Source: Agrypnia vestita | Lineage: Eukaryota; Arthropoda; Insecta; Trichoptera; Phryganeidae | Assembly (NCBI GenBank): GCA_016648135.1 | Contig: JADDOH010023005.1 | Location: 1 to 64,000 of the forward strand | Direction of reading: 5' to 3' | Length of the DNA: 64,000 bases | In this document: positions 1 to 11,738 of the stretch, one piece after another | How the letters are laid out: every line of letters starts with the position of its first letter | How positions within the stretch are numbered: position 1 is the stretch's first letter | Notes under the pieces: generated by a model | Database searches by the model: none | What the model was told of the DNA's origin: nothing | What the model saw: only the letters and a program-made list of their open reading frames with translations | Program-made: the position numbers and the translations under genes

Positions 1-23
1 ATATCAATCAAAATATATAATAT

Positions 24-612
24 TGTAACGAGGCTAAAAAAGAATCACGCACTTCTGTCAAAGTGACAGTTATTTGAAGTTGGCACAATACTACGGAAAG
101 ATCTGGAATCACCTCCGACTTTCGAGTGATGTCTGCAACTTTCCAGTAAAATCTGGAAAGTACGACTGCTTGCTAGTAAACACTGAAAAGTCTGAATAAC
201 AGCATTAGCCATATTAATACGAAGCACGGGAGAAAGGTGTGAGTTGGTTTCCGAACGCGGTTGATAGGCGATAACAGAAGCGAAGGTAGCCGCGGGCGGC
301 CGTCAGTCCGGCCAAGCGAGCGGTAGCGGCAGTGGTGCCAAGCGAGCGGAAATTTGACAGCGATTCTAGAAAGTTCTTAGGTAGCGAGATATACCGAAGC
401 GAATAGTATTCTAGTGAACAGTGAATAAAGTGTATATTTATTGTGCTATTGTGCTATATAAATTGCGAAACAGTTTAATTAAAGGAATAGTTTACATTTA
501 ATAGCGATAAGTGACCTTGTACGTTAGTTAAATTAATTAATCGCTATTCAATAAATCCTGTATTAAATCCCAGCGCTTTGATAATTTTCTCCTGCAGACA
601 CGATACGTGACA
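24..612 (+). mobile_element. Probable solo LTR (Ty3/Gypsy-like)
   Basis: The segment begins TGTAACG and ends GTGACA and is flanked by a 4-bp direct repeat ATAT (20-23 and 613-616), as expected of an LTR left by recombination between two LTRs. Inside are a TATA-like TATATAAA near 454 and an AATAAA signal near 549. No gag-pol reading frame or second LTR is visible, so it is read as a solo LTR. The GC-rich 5' part (240-340) differs from the surrounding AT-rich DNA. The Gypsy assignment rests only on length and duplication size. A perfect three-unit heat-shock element sits at 363-377. Confidence 0.55.
363..377. promoter_or_regulatory. Three-unit heat-shock element inside the LTR
   Basis: The sequence matches nTTCnnGAAnnTTCn exactly (TTC at 364-366, GAA at 369-371, TTC at 374-376), the consensus bound by the HSF trimer. 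It lies about 75 bp upstream of the TATA-like motif of the proposed LTR. Heat-responsive activity is an inference. Confidence 0.45.
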
Positions 613-616
613 ATAT

Positions 617-770
617 AGATGTCTCATAGAGACGAGGCTATTTTTTATATAGGAAAATAAGTATGGAAATCTTTTTTGGGTATTCATAAGTCTTACTTTT
701 TTCGTACGGCTGGCTTAAGTGATCATTTTACACAATGTGATGTTCGCCAATTTCACCCATGATACACTTT
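617..770 (+). repeat. Partial copy of MITE family W
   Basis: It begins AGATGTCTCATAGAGACGA and shares the internal TGGCTTAAGT block and the ACAATGT..TTCACC block with copies at 7450, 9165 and 38847. Only the left terminal repeat is recognisable, so the copy is truncated or diverged on the right. Confidence 0.55.
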
Positions 771-2486
771 TGGAAGTTATATATACATTTATCTTGCATA
801 TCTATATATTAATTACGCTAAAAATGATGATGTTGTTGTTAGTGAATGATTTCTGTTGCCAGTTAAAAAAAACATTTTACAAAAAAGTATTTAGAGTAGG
901 TACATTAAAAAGATTGATTTTTTTGAGTTTTACAGATAACTTAAAAAATACATTCAGATATAATTTAATATGTAGAAATATTATATGCGTTATTTAATAC
1001 AAAGATGATATTTATTGATTAAAAATATTGAAATACCAGATTTTCTTCAATCTAATATAATATTTATATATATATATATAATATATATATATATTATATA
1101 TATATATATATATGTATGATGTGGGTATGTATATGTATATAAAGATATATATAATATATATATTATATACATATACATAGACATTGTCTAGTGAAGCAAC
1201 TACCTTAATTTATATGTATAAATAAATTTAAAACAAATAAATAAAAAAATAAAAATGTAAAAAAAAAAAACTATTTTTACTCGTGGCAAGTCATATAGAA
1301 CTTAAATTTTGACATATCGGCCGTTTAACAGTTTCGTATTCGTCCCATTGACGTATTATAATAGTTGAAATGGTGTTTAGATACATCTTTGTATTATGCA
1401 CCTAGATTAATCTTAATATCGTGAATAAATAAATAAATTGTGAGGTTAAAACACACGCGCTACCTTATGCATAGGTTAAGTTTTTCCGTCTTTTGAAGTC
1501 CAAAATTTCAGTTAATTCACGCATGTATACCACCGATTGTTAAATTTATGACTCAAAATATATGTTTATCAAAATCTTCTGTGTAATGTTATCATCTTTT
1601 CTATTTTTATCTCGTCAGGTAACATTAAAAACTTTTTAAAGTAATCGATTCCCATAACCGTCGTTCGCTGTTGAATTAAGTTCGTCAGCCACGTCGGCCA
1701 TTTTGTCAAAATCGCTAAGCTGCCTGTTGCGCCTGGTACGTAATGCAACAAAAGCCGATTATTTCCATAAATCACATATTATTGCATATCGGTGACACGA
1801 TTGCATACAATAAATAGATGCTAAATAATTTTGACGAAATAATCAAATTATTAGTTTAAAAAATTAAAAGTTAATGATTGTCGTCATGTTGCATTCAGAT
1901 GCAAGCAGATTGAAGATCAAAGAATTCTTGAAGTGAAATTCAGCACTCGGAACTTCGCGGATATATTTTAAAAATAAAATCTTCACTAAAACATTTTGAA
2001 GAAATATTCCAGATGTTTTTTTTTATGGACTTTGCTTGTCAATATATAAAACACGGTATTATGAATTTTACGAAAAATTGTCAATGCTCAATATTCCGGT
2101 AAATAATTAAATATTTTAATATTTTAATTTTTTTTGTAAAACTTCTTGAAAGGCCATTTTAATTTATATAAAAAATGATAACTTTGTTTACTTTCACTAT
2201 TTATTTATAAGGATTAGAATATTTTCTATGCTATCGCATCAATACTTTTTTAAATAGCAACAAAAGTGTAATTAATATTCAAACACCTTCTATTACGTCC
2301 CCTCTTCTGCGCTTAATAACCACGCCCACAAATCCACCCCCCTCCTCATAACGTCCTTTAATCATAAGTTTAGTACTAGTAATATTGAGATGATTAGCAT
2401 CTATAACGATTAGAACGTTCTAATCGTTATAAATAAATATTGAAAAAAAACAATTATCATTTTCAATAAAATTTCAATTTTATATT
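771..2486. other. Intergenic AT-rich DNA with a (TA)n tract
   Basis: No supported gene. Positions 1062-1175 hold an alternating AT/TA tract interrupted by short purine runs, and A-rich runs lie near 1240-1270. Short open frames here have no recognisable protein signature. Confidence 0.5.
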
Positions 2487-2652
2487 ACTTCCTTTCTTGT
2501 AACTCGTAGCGTCTGCTTGACGCTTTGGATCGATTTTTCACTCTTTTTCCGTGATCCGATCCAAAAAGCCCAACGCGTAAGTTAAGGGCCAAACAAGTTT
2601 CCACTAGTAAATGAGAAACGGAGTATAATAAAAACTTGGTTTTTATGGGTTA
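2487..2652 (+). repeat. Family Z non-autonomous repeat, internally deleted copy
   Basis: It starts ACTTCCTTTCTTGTAACTCG and ends with the hairpin block AAAAACTTGGTTTTTATGGG. It matches the two ends of the roughly 0.5-kb copies at 7831-8320, 39361-39905 and 49462-50004 but lacks most of the middle. No coding capacity is seen. Confidence 0.6.
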
Positions 2653-3208
2653 ATTTTTATATTCATTCCATTCATATATTACTTTAATTTATGTTCAACG
2701 CAGTGTGAATTATATGGTGGCGCATCTAGAGAATTCAGGAATATCATTATCAAATAATTATTAAAATTAGCAGAATTCTCTTTCATGCGCATTGTTCAAG
2801 AGAAGTTTTAATTGTGAGCATAACGAAAATTTCTCCTGTTACATAGAAATCCTCAGAAGCAAGTATTAATGATGCGAACCTTATCTAATTAAATTTTACC
2901 ACACGCTCTCAAATCCGAATACTTTAATCCCTCACTTTACCGCGGTGCCGTAACCGTATATTCGCTGATTAATAACTTTAAAAAAATTCACATAAATTTT
3001 CCAATTGGTTGAAAAGTTTACGAAATCAAATAAACACCAAAATAATTCAGCTATGCAATTCTTGAATTGAAGTTTAGACCAAAAACATTAGGTCTTAATT
3101 AATATCTTTTCTCTGCATACAATCCCCATTGATGCCGGTCAAAGAAATCTAAAAGACCTAGGTCATGAATACAAATAACTGTGAACATTTGTTATTTTTC
3201 ACCTAACA
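2653..3208. other. Non-coding AT-rich DNA
   Basis: I see no gene, terminal repeat or structured motif that I can support. Confidence 0.4.
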
Positions 3209-3269
3209 ACCCTAATTCTTCAAGTTTGTGTTTACTGGGGTATTATGCCGTGTTGTTACGGCCTTTCGG

Positions 3270-3310
3270 GCCGACGTTTCGGATCCCATTGCAGGGTCCA
3301 TCATCAGGGC
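3270..3310 (-). ncRNA. Hammerhead ribozyme, type I, PLE-A left arm
   Basis: On the minus strand: stem I GCC/GGC, core CUGAUGA, stem II GGACCC..GGGAUCC (one bulged A), GAA, palindromic stem III ACGU, cleavage-site C. All conserved core positions are intact. Stem III is too short to close alone, which in this class implies dimer formation. Confidence 0.8.
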
Positions 3311-3521
3311 TGATAAATATTAATAGACATGATGGTCTCAAATTAAAAACATCTTGGTATCTGGCGCTTCAAAGTCATTCTCGTCGCAGACTCCGCAGAG
3401 ATAGTGATCAGACGCTGATGAATTATACACACAACACAATACAACACATCATGACTTCGGCACGCACATTCACAGCAAGCCAATACTTAACCACAACACC
3501 AACACTCACAACAACACATCA

Positions 3522-3562
3522 GCCCTGATGATGGACCCTGCAACGGGATCCGAAACGTCGGC
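3522..3562 (+). ncRNA. Hammerhead ribozyme, type I, PLE-A right arm
   Basis: Same architecture as the left arm on the opposite strand: GCC, CUGAUGA (3525-3531), stem II, GAAACGUC, GGC. Compared with the left arm there is one change in the stem II loop. The core is complete. Confidence 0.8.
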
Positions 3563-3660
3563 CCGAAAGGTCGTAACAACACGGCATAATACCCCATTAA
3601 ACACAAACTTGAAGATTCTGAGTGGCCGTGAAAACCAAAGAACATTCTTGACCCTAATTC

Positions 3661-4849
3661 GTTAGGTTTTTGATGTTATTTTTATTTCCGCACACGTTTA
3701 TAAGTTCTCGATCTTTTTCAATCCGCTTCTGGATGAAGGCCTCCTCGTGACTCTCTCCGATCCTTTCTTTGTCATATCCTTCCATCCATAAGTTACTTTG
3801 GACGTCCTCTACGCCTGTTTTTCTCGTGAATACTCTGCAGGAATATTCATTATACATCTATTATCTATGTGTCTCGAAATACGACCCGACAATTGTTTTT
3901 TGAACATGAAAATATTCGATATGTGTAAATAAAAACACTTTTTTTGAACACTCATGAAAGGTAATACATGATACTTATATGTATCATCTTTTAATAGTGT
4001 TTGAACAGAATTGTTTCTTAGAATCAAAAATCTTGCAGAAATACAAAAAACCTTCATTAATTCTAAAAATTATAATATGGCATCTCTTTTTCAATACTTT
4101 TCAAATAAATACAACTTGTTGAATGATAAATATTTAGGTTGAAAATGCCCTCATAAGGCGAAACAAAAACAAAAATCTAAGACTAAAAAACAAGTTTTTT
4201 TATTTCCGTATGTTTCTACAAAGTTTTTTTACATAGGTAGAAAAATATTTATTTCACTTTGTAGAACGGAATACCCGTATTACAAATTTAAATTTGAATC
4301 GCTGGGCTAGAAGAAATAACGTAAGAGAGGCTTAGGTTGTCACAGCGACTACACAACCACGCCCAATGATTCCTTGAAATCTTTTATTATTATTTTTACC
4401 GTAGATAGTGTGATACTCTTTCCTTTATACTTACCCCCAAGGAAGGCGTGGTTAGGTAGTATGTGTGTTAATGTGACGTGTGTTAACATTTTATTAAAAA
4501 TACAAATACTTTTATAACAGCATTTTTATTGCTTGTGTCAATGGTTATTTGCCAAATATTTATTAAGAAAGATAAACTATTTTTTTATTTGCTTTTTTTA
4601 AATATTGAAATATTTATTAAAAATATAATAATACATACATGTTATAGTGAATATTACATTTTTTTACGTGTTTAACTGTCCCCAGAAAAGTAAAACTTGT
4701 GTTTTGGTACAGGAGTACATGATACATAAGAGCATAAATAAATAAGTATGTATAAATCAATAATGGAACAGTGTACAAAAATGCAAACATCATAAGATAA
4801 ATATTAGTGACTCAAGTATACTAATTATTTTCGAAGTACCATTATTTTT
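3661..4849. other. Non-coding AT-rich DNA
   Basis: No supported gene. Two overlapping short open frames on the minus strand (3654-4057) show no domain, signal or homology that I recognise. Confidence 0.4.
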
Positions 4850-5200
4850 AAAAATTCTAACAATTTTTTGTTTTAATAATGTAGGTATATTCTATTTGTT
4901 GAATGTTGAAACATCCTATTATTTGAGCTCTTTGGCTATGAATATGAATATTGTGAGTTTGTGGTGTATTTATATTTTTTTGAATGAAAGTTTCTTGTAA
5001 AATTGAGATGTTCTTGTATAATCTGTCTTATGTTGGAACATGAATTTCTTTAAAAAGTAAATCTTTAGGGAAGGTTCTAGGTTTTTTGTAATATGATTTT
5101 GATAGTTATTTTTTTAATTATTTTAAGAGTCTGTAAGTTATTTTTATAAGAGCCCCCCAACCTATTATTCCATATTGTAATACAGATTATATTTTAAGTA
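4850..5200 (-). pseudogene. Degraded CR1/Jockey-type LINE reverse transcriptase fragment
   Basis: Read on the minus strand through two frame changes, the segment gives the LINE tail of the reverse transcriptase: YGIIGWG, then GGSYKNNLQTLKIIKK, then PRTFPKDLLFKEIHVP. These are the conserved block after the RT palm and thumb in CR1/Jockey-like elements. Stops and frameshifts show that it is dead. No ends or target duplication were identified. Confidence 0.65.
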
Positions 5201-5207
5201 TACAATA

Positions 5208-5208
5208 A

Positions 5209-5243
<35 letters not shown>
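5208..5243. repeat. (AT)n microsatellite
   Basis: An uninterrupted alternating AT tract of about 36 bp. Confidence 0.9.
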
Positions 5244-5247
<4 letters not shown>

Positions 5248-5977
5248 ATTGGTTACCTCTATTTAATAATTTTGAACTTAGTTCATCATGTGACTAAAGA
5301 AAAACATTTTATATCCCTACGAACATCTCGATCTTGTAAACGTGCCATCGTCCGGTTTCATTAGAGATGAAGTCTTTACAGCCGAGTCTGAGTGACAGTT
5401 TCCTGAAGACAGATAGTCTAAAACGTTCATATTCAAGAGACATATTCCTCACACTAAAATGAAATGTAAAACCACGATGACCTGGAAAATATAGATATCC
5501 TCCCATCAAACAAACTTTTCAGATAAATTATAGTTGTCAGAACGTTATATGACAAGATAATTATTTATGAGGAGCTCTTATTTCCCTTTATAGAATTACT
5601 TACGCTTATTTTATTCTAATCACTCTTGGGTACATCTACTTTGGTACTTTAACACTTTAACTTGGGTACTTTAACATTCTGCTCAACTGTAATCGCGATC
5701 ATTGAATCTTCAAATCGTCAACTCAAAAACGATATAATTTTACTGCCCACTTGAATAACTCCGCTCATTTCAAAAAATAAAATTTCTTTACCGTGTAAAC
5801 GTTAATAACGTATTGTCGTAATTACACCAAGCTTAATCACTCTACGTCGTTAATTCAAACAGCTTTTAACTGTCAAAATTGATGTTTTTCATTAATAAAT
5901 GAGGAGATTTACCAAAACAAATAAAATTATAGATACACTTATAAGTCCTGTTATTATATAAGTATGGAAGCGTATAT
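5244..5977. other. Non-coding DNA left of the piggyBac element
   Basis: No supported gene or repeat boundary. The reading frame 5309-5509 on the minus strand is unremarkable. Confidence 0.4.
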
Positions 5978-5981
5978 TTAA

Positions 5982-6994
5982 CCTTAAAGTACCGACGTGC
6001 ATTTTTTGTAATGTTAGTACCGACGTGAGGCCTGAGAGGCCGCGTATATTATGTAGTGTTTTTTTTTTAAAAAAGTGATGATTTAAATATCTGTCTTGGC
6101 ATTTTGATGAAAAACAAAGAGTTTTATGAAAAATTAAGTATAGAAAGAAAATCAACTTTATAATTTTTTTGAATATAAGACTACAATAAGATTTGTCTTG
6201 AATTTTGGTGAAAAATCTGACTATTGGATATAAAAAATCAAAACACAGAGAATACTCCTCTCACCAAAAAATGGCATTTCTTACTTAAAACTAATAGACC
6301 ATTTAGAAAAAATATATAGAAGATACATAAACGTCCTGAAAAAATAATGTTCACAGTCAAACTACACCTTAAATTGTAAGAACAGTCAGGGCAAACATGT
6401 TTTGCGCACTGTAAACAAACGTGTTTTTTACATGAATAGCATCGATTTTCGTCGGTATTAGAAATATCAGTGATAGTATCCATATCATGCTCACTGTGCT
6501 CCAGATAAAAATCTTCGTCTACGTTGTCAACTTCGGATCCGCTGGAACCTTTATCCGCGATCCAGCTCTCAATCACTCGATTGTGTTGTTTGGCATCGAT
6601 TAATTTATATTTTGCAAAATTTGGAATCGATTAATTTATAAATGTCCGATATCTCTTTGAATGCTGTAAATCTATAACAGAACTATTTTTATTACTACCT
6701 GCAGTCCCTGGTATATCCAAAGTTCACAATATCTGTAAAAATAACATTTTACTGTAGCAAAATAATAACAAAAAAAACTTACGTAAGTACCGACGTGAGG
6801 CCTGGAGGCCGCATCGGAATTTCAAATCGTAATTACTCACCAAATGCACTCGTGACGACACCACTTCCCACTCCAACGTCAATATGTCCTTGCAGCTACA
6901 TAAAAGCGGGGATCGGTATTACGCGGGGAAAGGGGTAAACTAGCAACTCAAGTGCCTGCCGGGGCCTCTCAGACCGCACGTCGGTACTTAAAGG
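5982..6994 (-). mobile_element. Non-autonomous piggyBac-family element with TTAA flanks
   Basis: The element starts CCTTAAAGTACCGACGTGC and ends with GCACGTCGGTACTTAAAGG, imperfect terminal inverted repeats. It is bracketed by TTAA on both sides (5978-5981, 6995-6998), the piggyBac target signature. A GTACCGACGTG motif followed by a GAGAGGCC-like hairpin block recurs inside at about 6015-6045 and 6787-6810, giving repeated subterminal sites. Length 1013 bp compares with 2.3-2.5 kb for autonomous piggyBac. Only a collapsed transposase frame remains (6238-6576). Confidence 0.85.
6238..6576 (-). pseudogene. Collapsed piggyBac transposase: N-terminal acidic region plus cysteine-rich tail
   Basis: A 112-codon frame on the minus strand. 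Residues 2-40 (IESWIADKGSSGSEVDNVDE and following) match the acidic start of piggyBac transposases. Residues ~45-66 (RCYSCKKHVCLQCAKHVCPD) match the C-terminal cysteine-rich domain that binds the terminal repeats in that family. The whole catalytic DDD/D core is missing, so the frame looks like a deletion fusion of head and tail. The remaining residues are AT-rich read-through. If translated, the product would carry a DNA-binding-like tail without nuclease activity; this is inference. Confidence 0.7.
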
Positions 6995-6998
6995 TTAA

Positions 6999-7449
6999 AG
7001 TTAAAGTTTTGTTCATTTCATCATCATTATTTACGCTTAGCATTTGATTTAGGATGTACTTAATTATTTTCTTCTTGACATGAAATTTACCGTTTTGTTA
7101 CACATATATTTTTTCCAATAGAAATCAAAACCGTTTTCAAAGATATGATCCATAAAATAGAAGTTTAATAGAAAACTGGTACAACTCATGTTAATATGTC
7201 ACAAAAATTGTGACATATTAAAATTGATTGAATTATATCAATATGCTGCTTGTAATAATTGTTTTGAAAGCCAAATGAATCAAATTTAAATTAATAAATT
7301 GATAATAGGATATAACTTATTTAATTCAGGTAATCTATAAAATATATTTGCTTAAAGCTCAAATCAATTATTAGTAATATTAAATTTTAAACTACACGCA
7401 TATACATTGTGATCCGAAATAGAAATTTTTTAATTAAGGATAAATTATA
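6999..7449. other. Non-coding AT-rich DNA
   Basis: No supported feature. Around 7195-7220 the word GTCACAAAAATTGTGAC forms a short perfect hairpin. Confidence 0.4.
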
Positions 7450-7640
7450 GAAGTCTAACTGAGACGAAGCTATTTATATATGAGAAAAATTGATGGAAAT
7501 CTCTTATACGATGGCTCAGAGCTTTCAACTTGTATGAGCTGGCTTAAGTTACTCTTAAGCTAACTCTAAGCCTAACTTAAGCTAACTAAGCTTACTCTGC
7601 ACACTGCAACGTTCACCAATTCCATCGTAAGAACATCCAC
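7450..7640 (+). repeat. Diverged copy of MITE family W
   Basis: It shares the ACTGAGACGAAGCTAT start, the GATGGAAATCTC block, TGGCTTAAGTTA and the ACGTTCACCAATTCCA block with the copy at 38847-39042. A local TAAGCTAACT expansion occurs at about 7555-7600. Confidence 0.5.
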
Positions 7641-7830
7641 ACATTATTCAATGTTTTTGAATGTTCTATATATAGTTCGAATCAAGAAAATTTCATATAT
7701 TGCACTGACCTCTTCTAGAGACATATGGCGTTATTTTTTAGCAATATTCCTTATTAACGTATATATAATATTCTTTCGAATTATTACATATCTACTAGAA
7801 TACGCCTGAAAATCAATATCTTGAATTTTT

Positions 7831-8320
7831 ACTCCCTTCCTTTTAACTCGTAGCGTCTGCTTGTCGGCCGAAAAAAATTAGATCGATTTTTAACCCTTTT
7901 CCCGTGATCCGATCGAGCTGAAACATTGCAGAAAGACTCGTGGCGACGATAAAAATAATCTAACAAATTTTCGTTTAAAAAATGTAATTATAATCATTTT
8001 AGATTTTTCGAAATTTTAACGGTTTTTCAAATTGGAAACCATACAAATGAGAAAGGAGCCTGACGCGTGGAGAAGGCGCGAAACCTGTTTCAACTAGTCT
8101 GACTCGAGCCATGGGTTCGATCAGAAGGTTTCGCCGATGCCGTGCCCCCCTATACCAATTATTACGTTTTCAATATTTTATAAGTTTTAAGAATAATAAT
8201 ATACATGGAATAGATTTTCCACATGAACTTCAAGCAAGAGGAATAATTTGATAGAATATCAAATTGGAAACAGTACAATTGAGAAAGGGAGTGTAATAAA
8301 AACTTGTTTTTTATGGGTTA
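7831..8320 (+). repeat. Family Z non-autonomous repeat
   Basis: The left end (ACTCCCTTCCTTTTAACTCG), the internal GATCCGATCGAGCTGAAAC and GACTCGTGGCGACGAT blocks and the right end (GAGAAAGGGAGTGTAATAAA) match the copies at 39361-39905 and 49462-50004. Not coding, and the class is unknown. The middle carries sequence (8040-8150) absent from the other copies. Confidence 0.65.
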
Positions 8321-8799
8321 GTTTTTTACTTTTCTTTAATATGTAAATTTCTACTCAACCACACCTTACCTAAGGGTTAAATTTTTTTCAAATTCACTTC
8401 TATAAAGCTTTTGCAAACTTATTGAAGTATATTTTATAGTTTAAAATGTTACATAAAATTAAACAGAAGAAAAATATATATAATTATGTAGGTATATGTA
8501 GGTATAAAAGATACTTAATAAAGATTAATTTGTAAAAAAATATTTCATGTACCTACAACGAGACAAAAGAATTTTTACGAGATTAAATATTTAACAAAAA
8601 GAAAAGTTATTTGAAAGTACTTTTTACATTCTTAAGAAGTACTTAAATATTCTAATACAATCAAAATGCAAATAAGTATCACGTGCTAAACTAGCTAAAG
8701 TTCGCATTTTTCTTCATTTAAAAATGTGGGTGTTCTTTTTCGGGAATAATTCAATGGTTAAATTAGAATACTGATTATTTAAATTAAAATCTCTCCTCT
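8321..8799. other. Non-coding AT-rich DNA
   Basis: No supported feature. Confidence 0.4.
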
Positions 8800-9160
8800 C
8801 AGTTTCAAACGAAGCAGGCGGGTCATTAATCTACGTAGCGTGTCTCGTAGCAACTCTTGTATGAATAAGCCGGGCTACTCACAGCGACTGGCGCAAATAG
8901 ATGTACATCCATCACGGCGTTCGATCCGACGCCGTCGAACCACTTCCGTTTTGTCATGGCCACCGGATGTACTCCGCAGACACCCGCCCTTCGTCCAGGT
9001 TACACGAAATCGTCATCTCAGTTTCCGATCCATTCTGGCAGAGATGGACCGAAATCTGACGGTTTGCAAATATACGTCTTTCGGAATATTTTGACTTTGT
9101 CCAAATTTTTCAGAACACAGTACTGGATTTTGTCCCAGAGACATCATTGATCAAGATGTA
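8800..9160. repeat. Unclassified GC-richer segment next to a family W MITE
   Basis: Positions 8815-9060 are near 50% GC in an otherwise AT-rich area, with open frames on the plus strand rich in arginine and proline that I do not recognise. The last ~85 bp (from GGAATATTTTGACTTTGTCC) recur inverted at about 39060-39130, again beside a family W copy. It is therefore part of a dispersed repeat rather than a host exon. Confidence 0.45.
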
Positions 9161-9164
9161 TTAG

Positions 9165-9510
9165 AGATGTCTCATAGAGATGAAACTATATCGCTTTAAA
9201 AAATTCCAATCAAAAATGGATATACCATTAGTGACATCTGTAGTGAAAAATCTTTCAATGCCGGTCTCGCTAAGGATAATTACAACATATATATGAATAT
9301 ACAACATAAATAAAATCAACAAATACTCCAGAAGACCCAAACCAGAAGATATAAACAGGTTGTAAAAGTTAAATATATACAACTTTCAAAAATTTGATAG
9401 ATGTGGTATCAAAGGTGGAAATGGTGAACGTTACACTGTGTAAAGTGATCCTTAAGCCAGCAGTAAAATAGGTCATAAGCCCTATGAACACCCCTAAACT
9501 TCCATGCCAA
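9165..9510. repeat. Family W MITE, rearranged copy
   Basis: The left end reads GATGTCTCATAGAGATGAAA. From about 9395 the internal blocks appear in inverted orientation (GGTGAACGTTACACTGTGTA, TTAAGCCAGCAG, TAAGCCCTATGAACA), matching the complement of the 38847-39042 copy. Confidence 0.5.
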
Positions 9511-11060
9511 CTTTCCCAAAAAAAATATGAAATAATATTATTTTTATGTGTATATGACATTCACGCGAATTATTGATATGCAATAGGTACATTGGAAGAG
9601 AATGCAGAGCGAGCGTATGCAGAGAGGATAGAGCGCCTTCTGTCCTGACACACATTCTCGCCTCATCCAAATTCACACATCTTCGCATACAACCTCGACG
9701 ATTGTTGAGGCTCCTAACAGGACCATCCTCCAGTATTTAGGTCTGCCACGTCTTCCGCAGTAGGCCTCTCTTTCAGTTGGCGTCAACACTTGCGTCATAT
9801 GTTTTTCTTACCATTCTTTTTTCCTCATTCATTCACTCCTCATGCCAAACAATCTAAGCGATCTTTTTTCATTGTATCAACTGGGCTCAGATCAGCTTTC
9901 CATTTATGTTTTCTAATATCTTTCTTTATTCTTTACTTATTTTATTATCATTATCATAAATTGATTATCATACACAACACGCTGAAATAATATATGTTAT
10001 TCTTTTTCGGTTTTGTTTTTCTAGATGGTATCTCTTGTATTACGGTAAGTTTACTATTTACTTATATACAGTCCATAATTTATGGCTACGTTGAGAATTT
10101 ATTTACATGTTAATGTAATGCTTATTTTAACTCTTAAAAGACTGTGCTAAAAAAATACTTCGGGAACGGTGGTGTAACACAGCGTTACCTGATTAAAAAT
10201 CGGCATAGTTTTTAATATGTGATAAAATATACATATACACAATACAGATAAGACTTTTTAAAGGTCCCTTTATATAATTATGTAAGGTAAATATACATAT
10301 TTGCATTATTTTAGTTAATTATTATAAAATCATGGCAAATCGAATTTGCGTGCACTTCCACCGACGTTTCAATAGCAACTGAATACAAGGACGCAATCGC
10401 CTGCTCGCTTCAGTCGCATGCACTCCGTCTTTATCTAGCACGTGTTACCCGACTCTATCGTACTCTTTTTATATTGTTTTTCTTTCGCCGAAACCCAAGC
10501 AACCGCCATCTCTGTCCTACATGAAATGTATGGTATTGTCGTGCTTTTTCTTGCTCGATTTAACTGCGATGCACAATATACTGCTCTCTCTTACACACTG
10601 GCCGAAAATACGAAAGTAATGAACAAATATTTTTTAATTAAAAAATCCGTACATTCCTAACAGTTTAATTTAATAATTTTGGTGTGAAAATGTCTATTCG
10701 ATGATTACAAAAAATGTGACGTTTTAGTTTTCGTAAATAAGATAGATATTTCATATTTTGTATGACAGGTAGACCTACGTTACATCACCGACACACAAGA
10801 GTTAATAAACTGAGCAGGAATTAGAAAATATCACTTGGATTGTCAGGTCCAGTGGAACGAACGACTGATGATAAGTATTGCTATTGTAAATATTACTTCC
10901 GCGAAAGACGGTAATGACGATGTGAAATTAAATCATTTTATGGCTCGTTTATGAGCTAAATTGCGTTGTGGAGAAACTACGCAATACAAATTTTTTACTT
11001 TGATTATGTATGTTTCAATTTTTCCTGCTTTGATAAGAAAAAAAACTTGAATAATATATA
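9511..11060. other. Non-coding DNA, no supported gene
   Basis: Two GC-richer patches (9590-9790 and 10380-10600) stand out from the AT background and may be old element remnants, but I see no protein motif or terminal repeat in them. Confidence 0.4.
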
Positions 11061-11325
11061 TTGTCGCTGTATATATATAATTAATCCTTTGTGCCGTTTT
11101 AGTACATTCTGAGATAAACGAATGAAACTCTTTTAAAAAATAATTGTACAGACTAGATTTATAAAAAATATTTTAAATAATTACTAAGTAGACTTTCCAG
11201 ATGAACGACAATGTTTTTTTTAGTATATCTCCATTATTTATATGAAAAATTGACAAATTGATTCGTTCATCTCAGAATGTACTAAACGGCACATTGGCTT
11301 TATTATATATACAGCAACGATATAG
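11061..11325. mobile_element. Foldback MITE with ~65-bp terminal inverted repeats
   Basis: The left arm (TTGTCGCTGTATATATA, then GTGCCGTTTTAGTACATTC) is repeated inverted at 11257-11323. The arms differ by a few substitutions and a small indel. The loop is about 130 bp and has no coding signal. A target duplication could not be assigned. Confidence 0.65.
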
Positions 11326-11738
11326 TAAATATCACTCTTTGAAATATGTTCCATAAATTCTAAAATACAGTAAACATTGAAAAAATTAGGTAACACTTGC
11401 TTGTCCCGGTCCAAAATACTGGACTTCCACATAGATCCCTTAAAATCATGTCCAATAATTTAGACCTACAATCGCGCGTAAATATATTAGAGCGATTAAA
11501 AAAAATGATCACGATATAAATAAACAAAGTTTGTTCATGTTGTCTGTTTATCTATCTACGACAAACAAATACTATTTTTATATATATAGATATAGGAAAT
11601 AATCTAATCACGGTAAATTGTTTGTTCCGGAGCAATCCTGACTGTCCCCTACTAATCTCCAGCAAAAGACACCTCCCGCGCTTAATTTTATTGGGCAAGG
11701 AAATTAAACGTTCGATATTGTTTGAACGCTGGATTAAA
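11326..11738. other. Non-coding DNA
   Basis: No supported feature. Confidence 0.4.

Larger units (their letters stand above)
3219..3650 (+). mobile_element. Small inverted-ended Penelope-like element (PLE-A)
   Basis: A 432-bp insertion flanked by a 10-bp target-site duplication ACCCTAATTC (3209-3218 and 3651-3660). The outer ~95 bp form inverted arms, each with a hammerhead ribozyme (3270-3310 minus, 3522-3562 plus). The unique centre encodes, on the plus strand, a short relic resembling the PLE C-terminus (HDGLKLKTSW, then basic residues). The right arm is followed by a 37-nt tail (3614-3650) that has no partner on the left. The arrangement is that of a strongly 5'-truncated PLE copy with an inverted terminal pseudo-LTR. 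It cannot mobilise itself. Confidence 0.8.

Noticed and set aside
3181..3528. A 115-codon host gene
   Set aside because: The frame runs across the PLE-A target duplication and through the minus-strand ribozyme arm; only a short internal part resembles the PLE C-terminus.
8840..9150. Arg/Pro-rich small protein genes
   Set aside because: The 3' part belongs to a dispersed repeat shared with 39060-39130, and two frames overlap with no preference.
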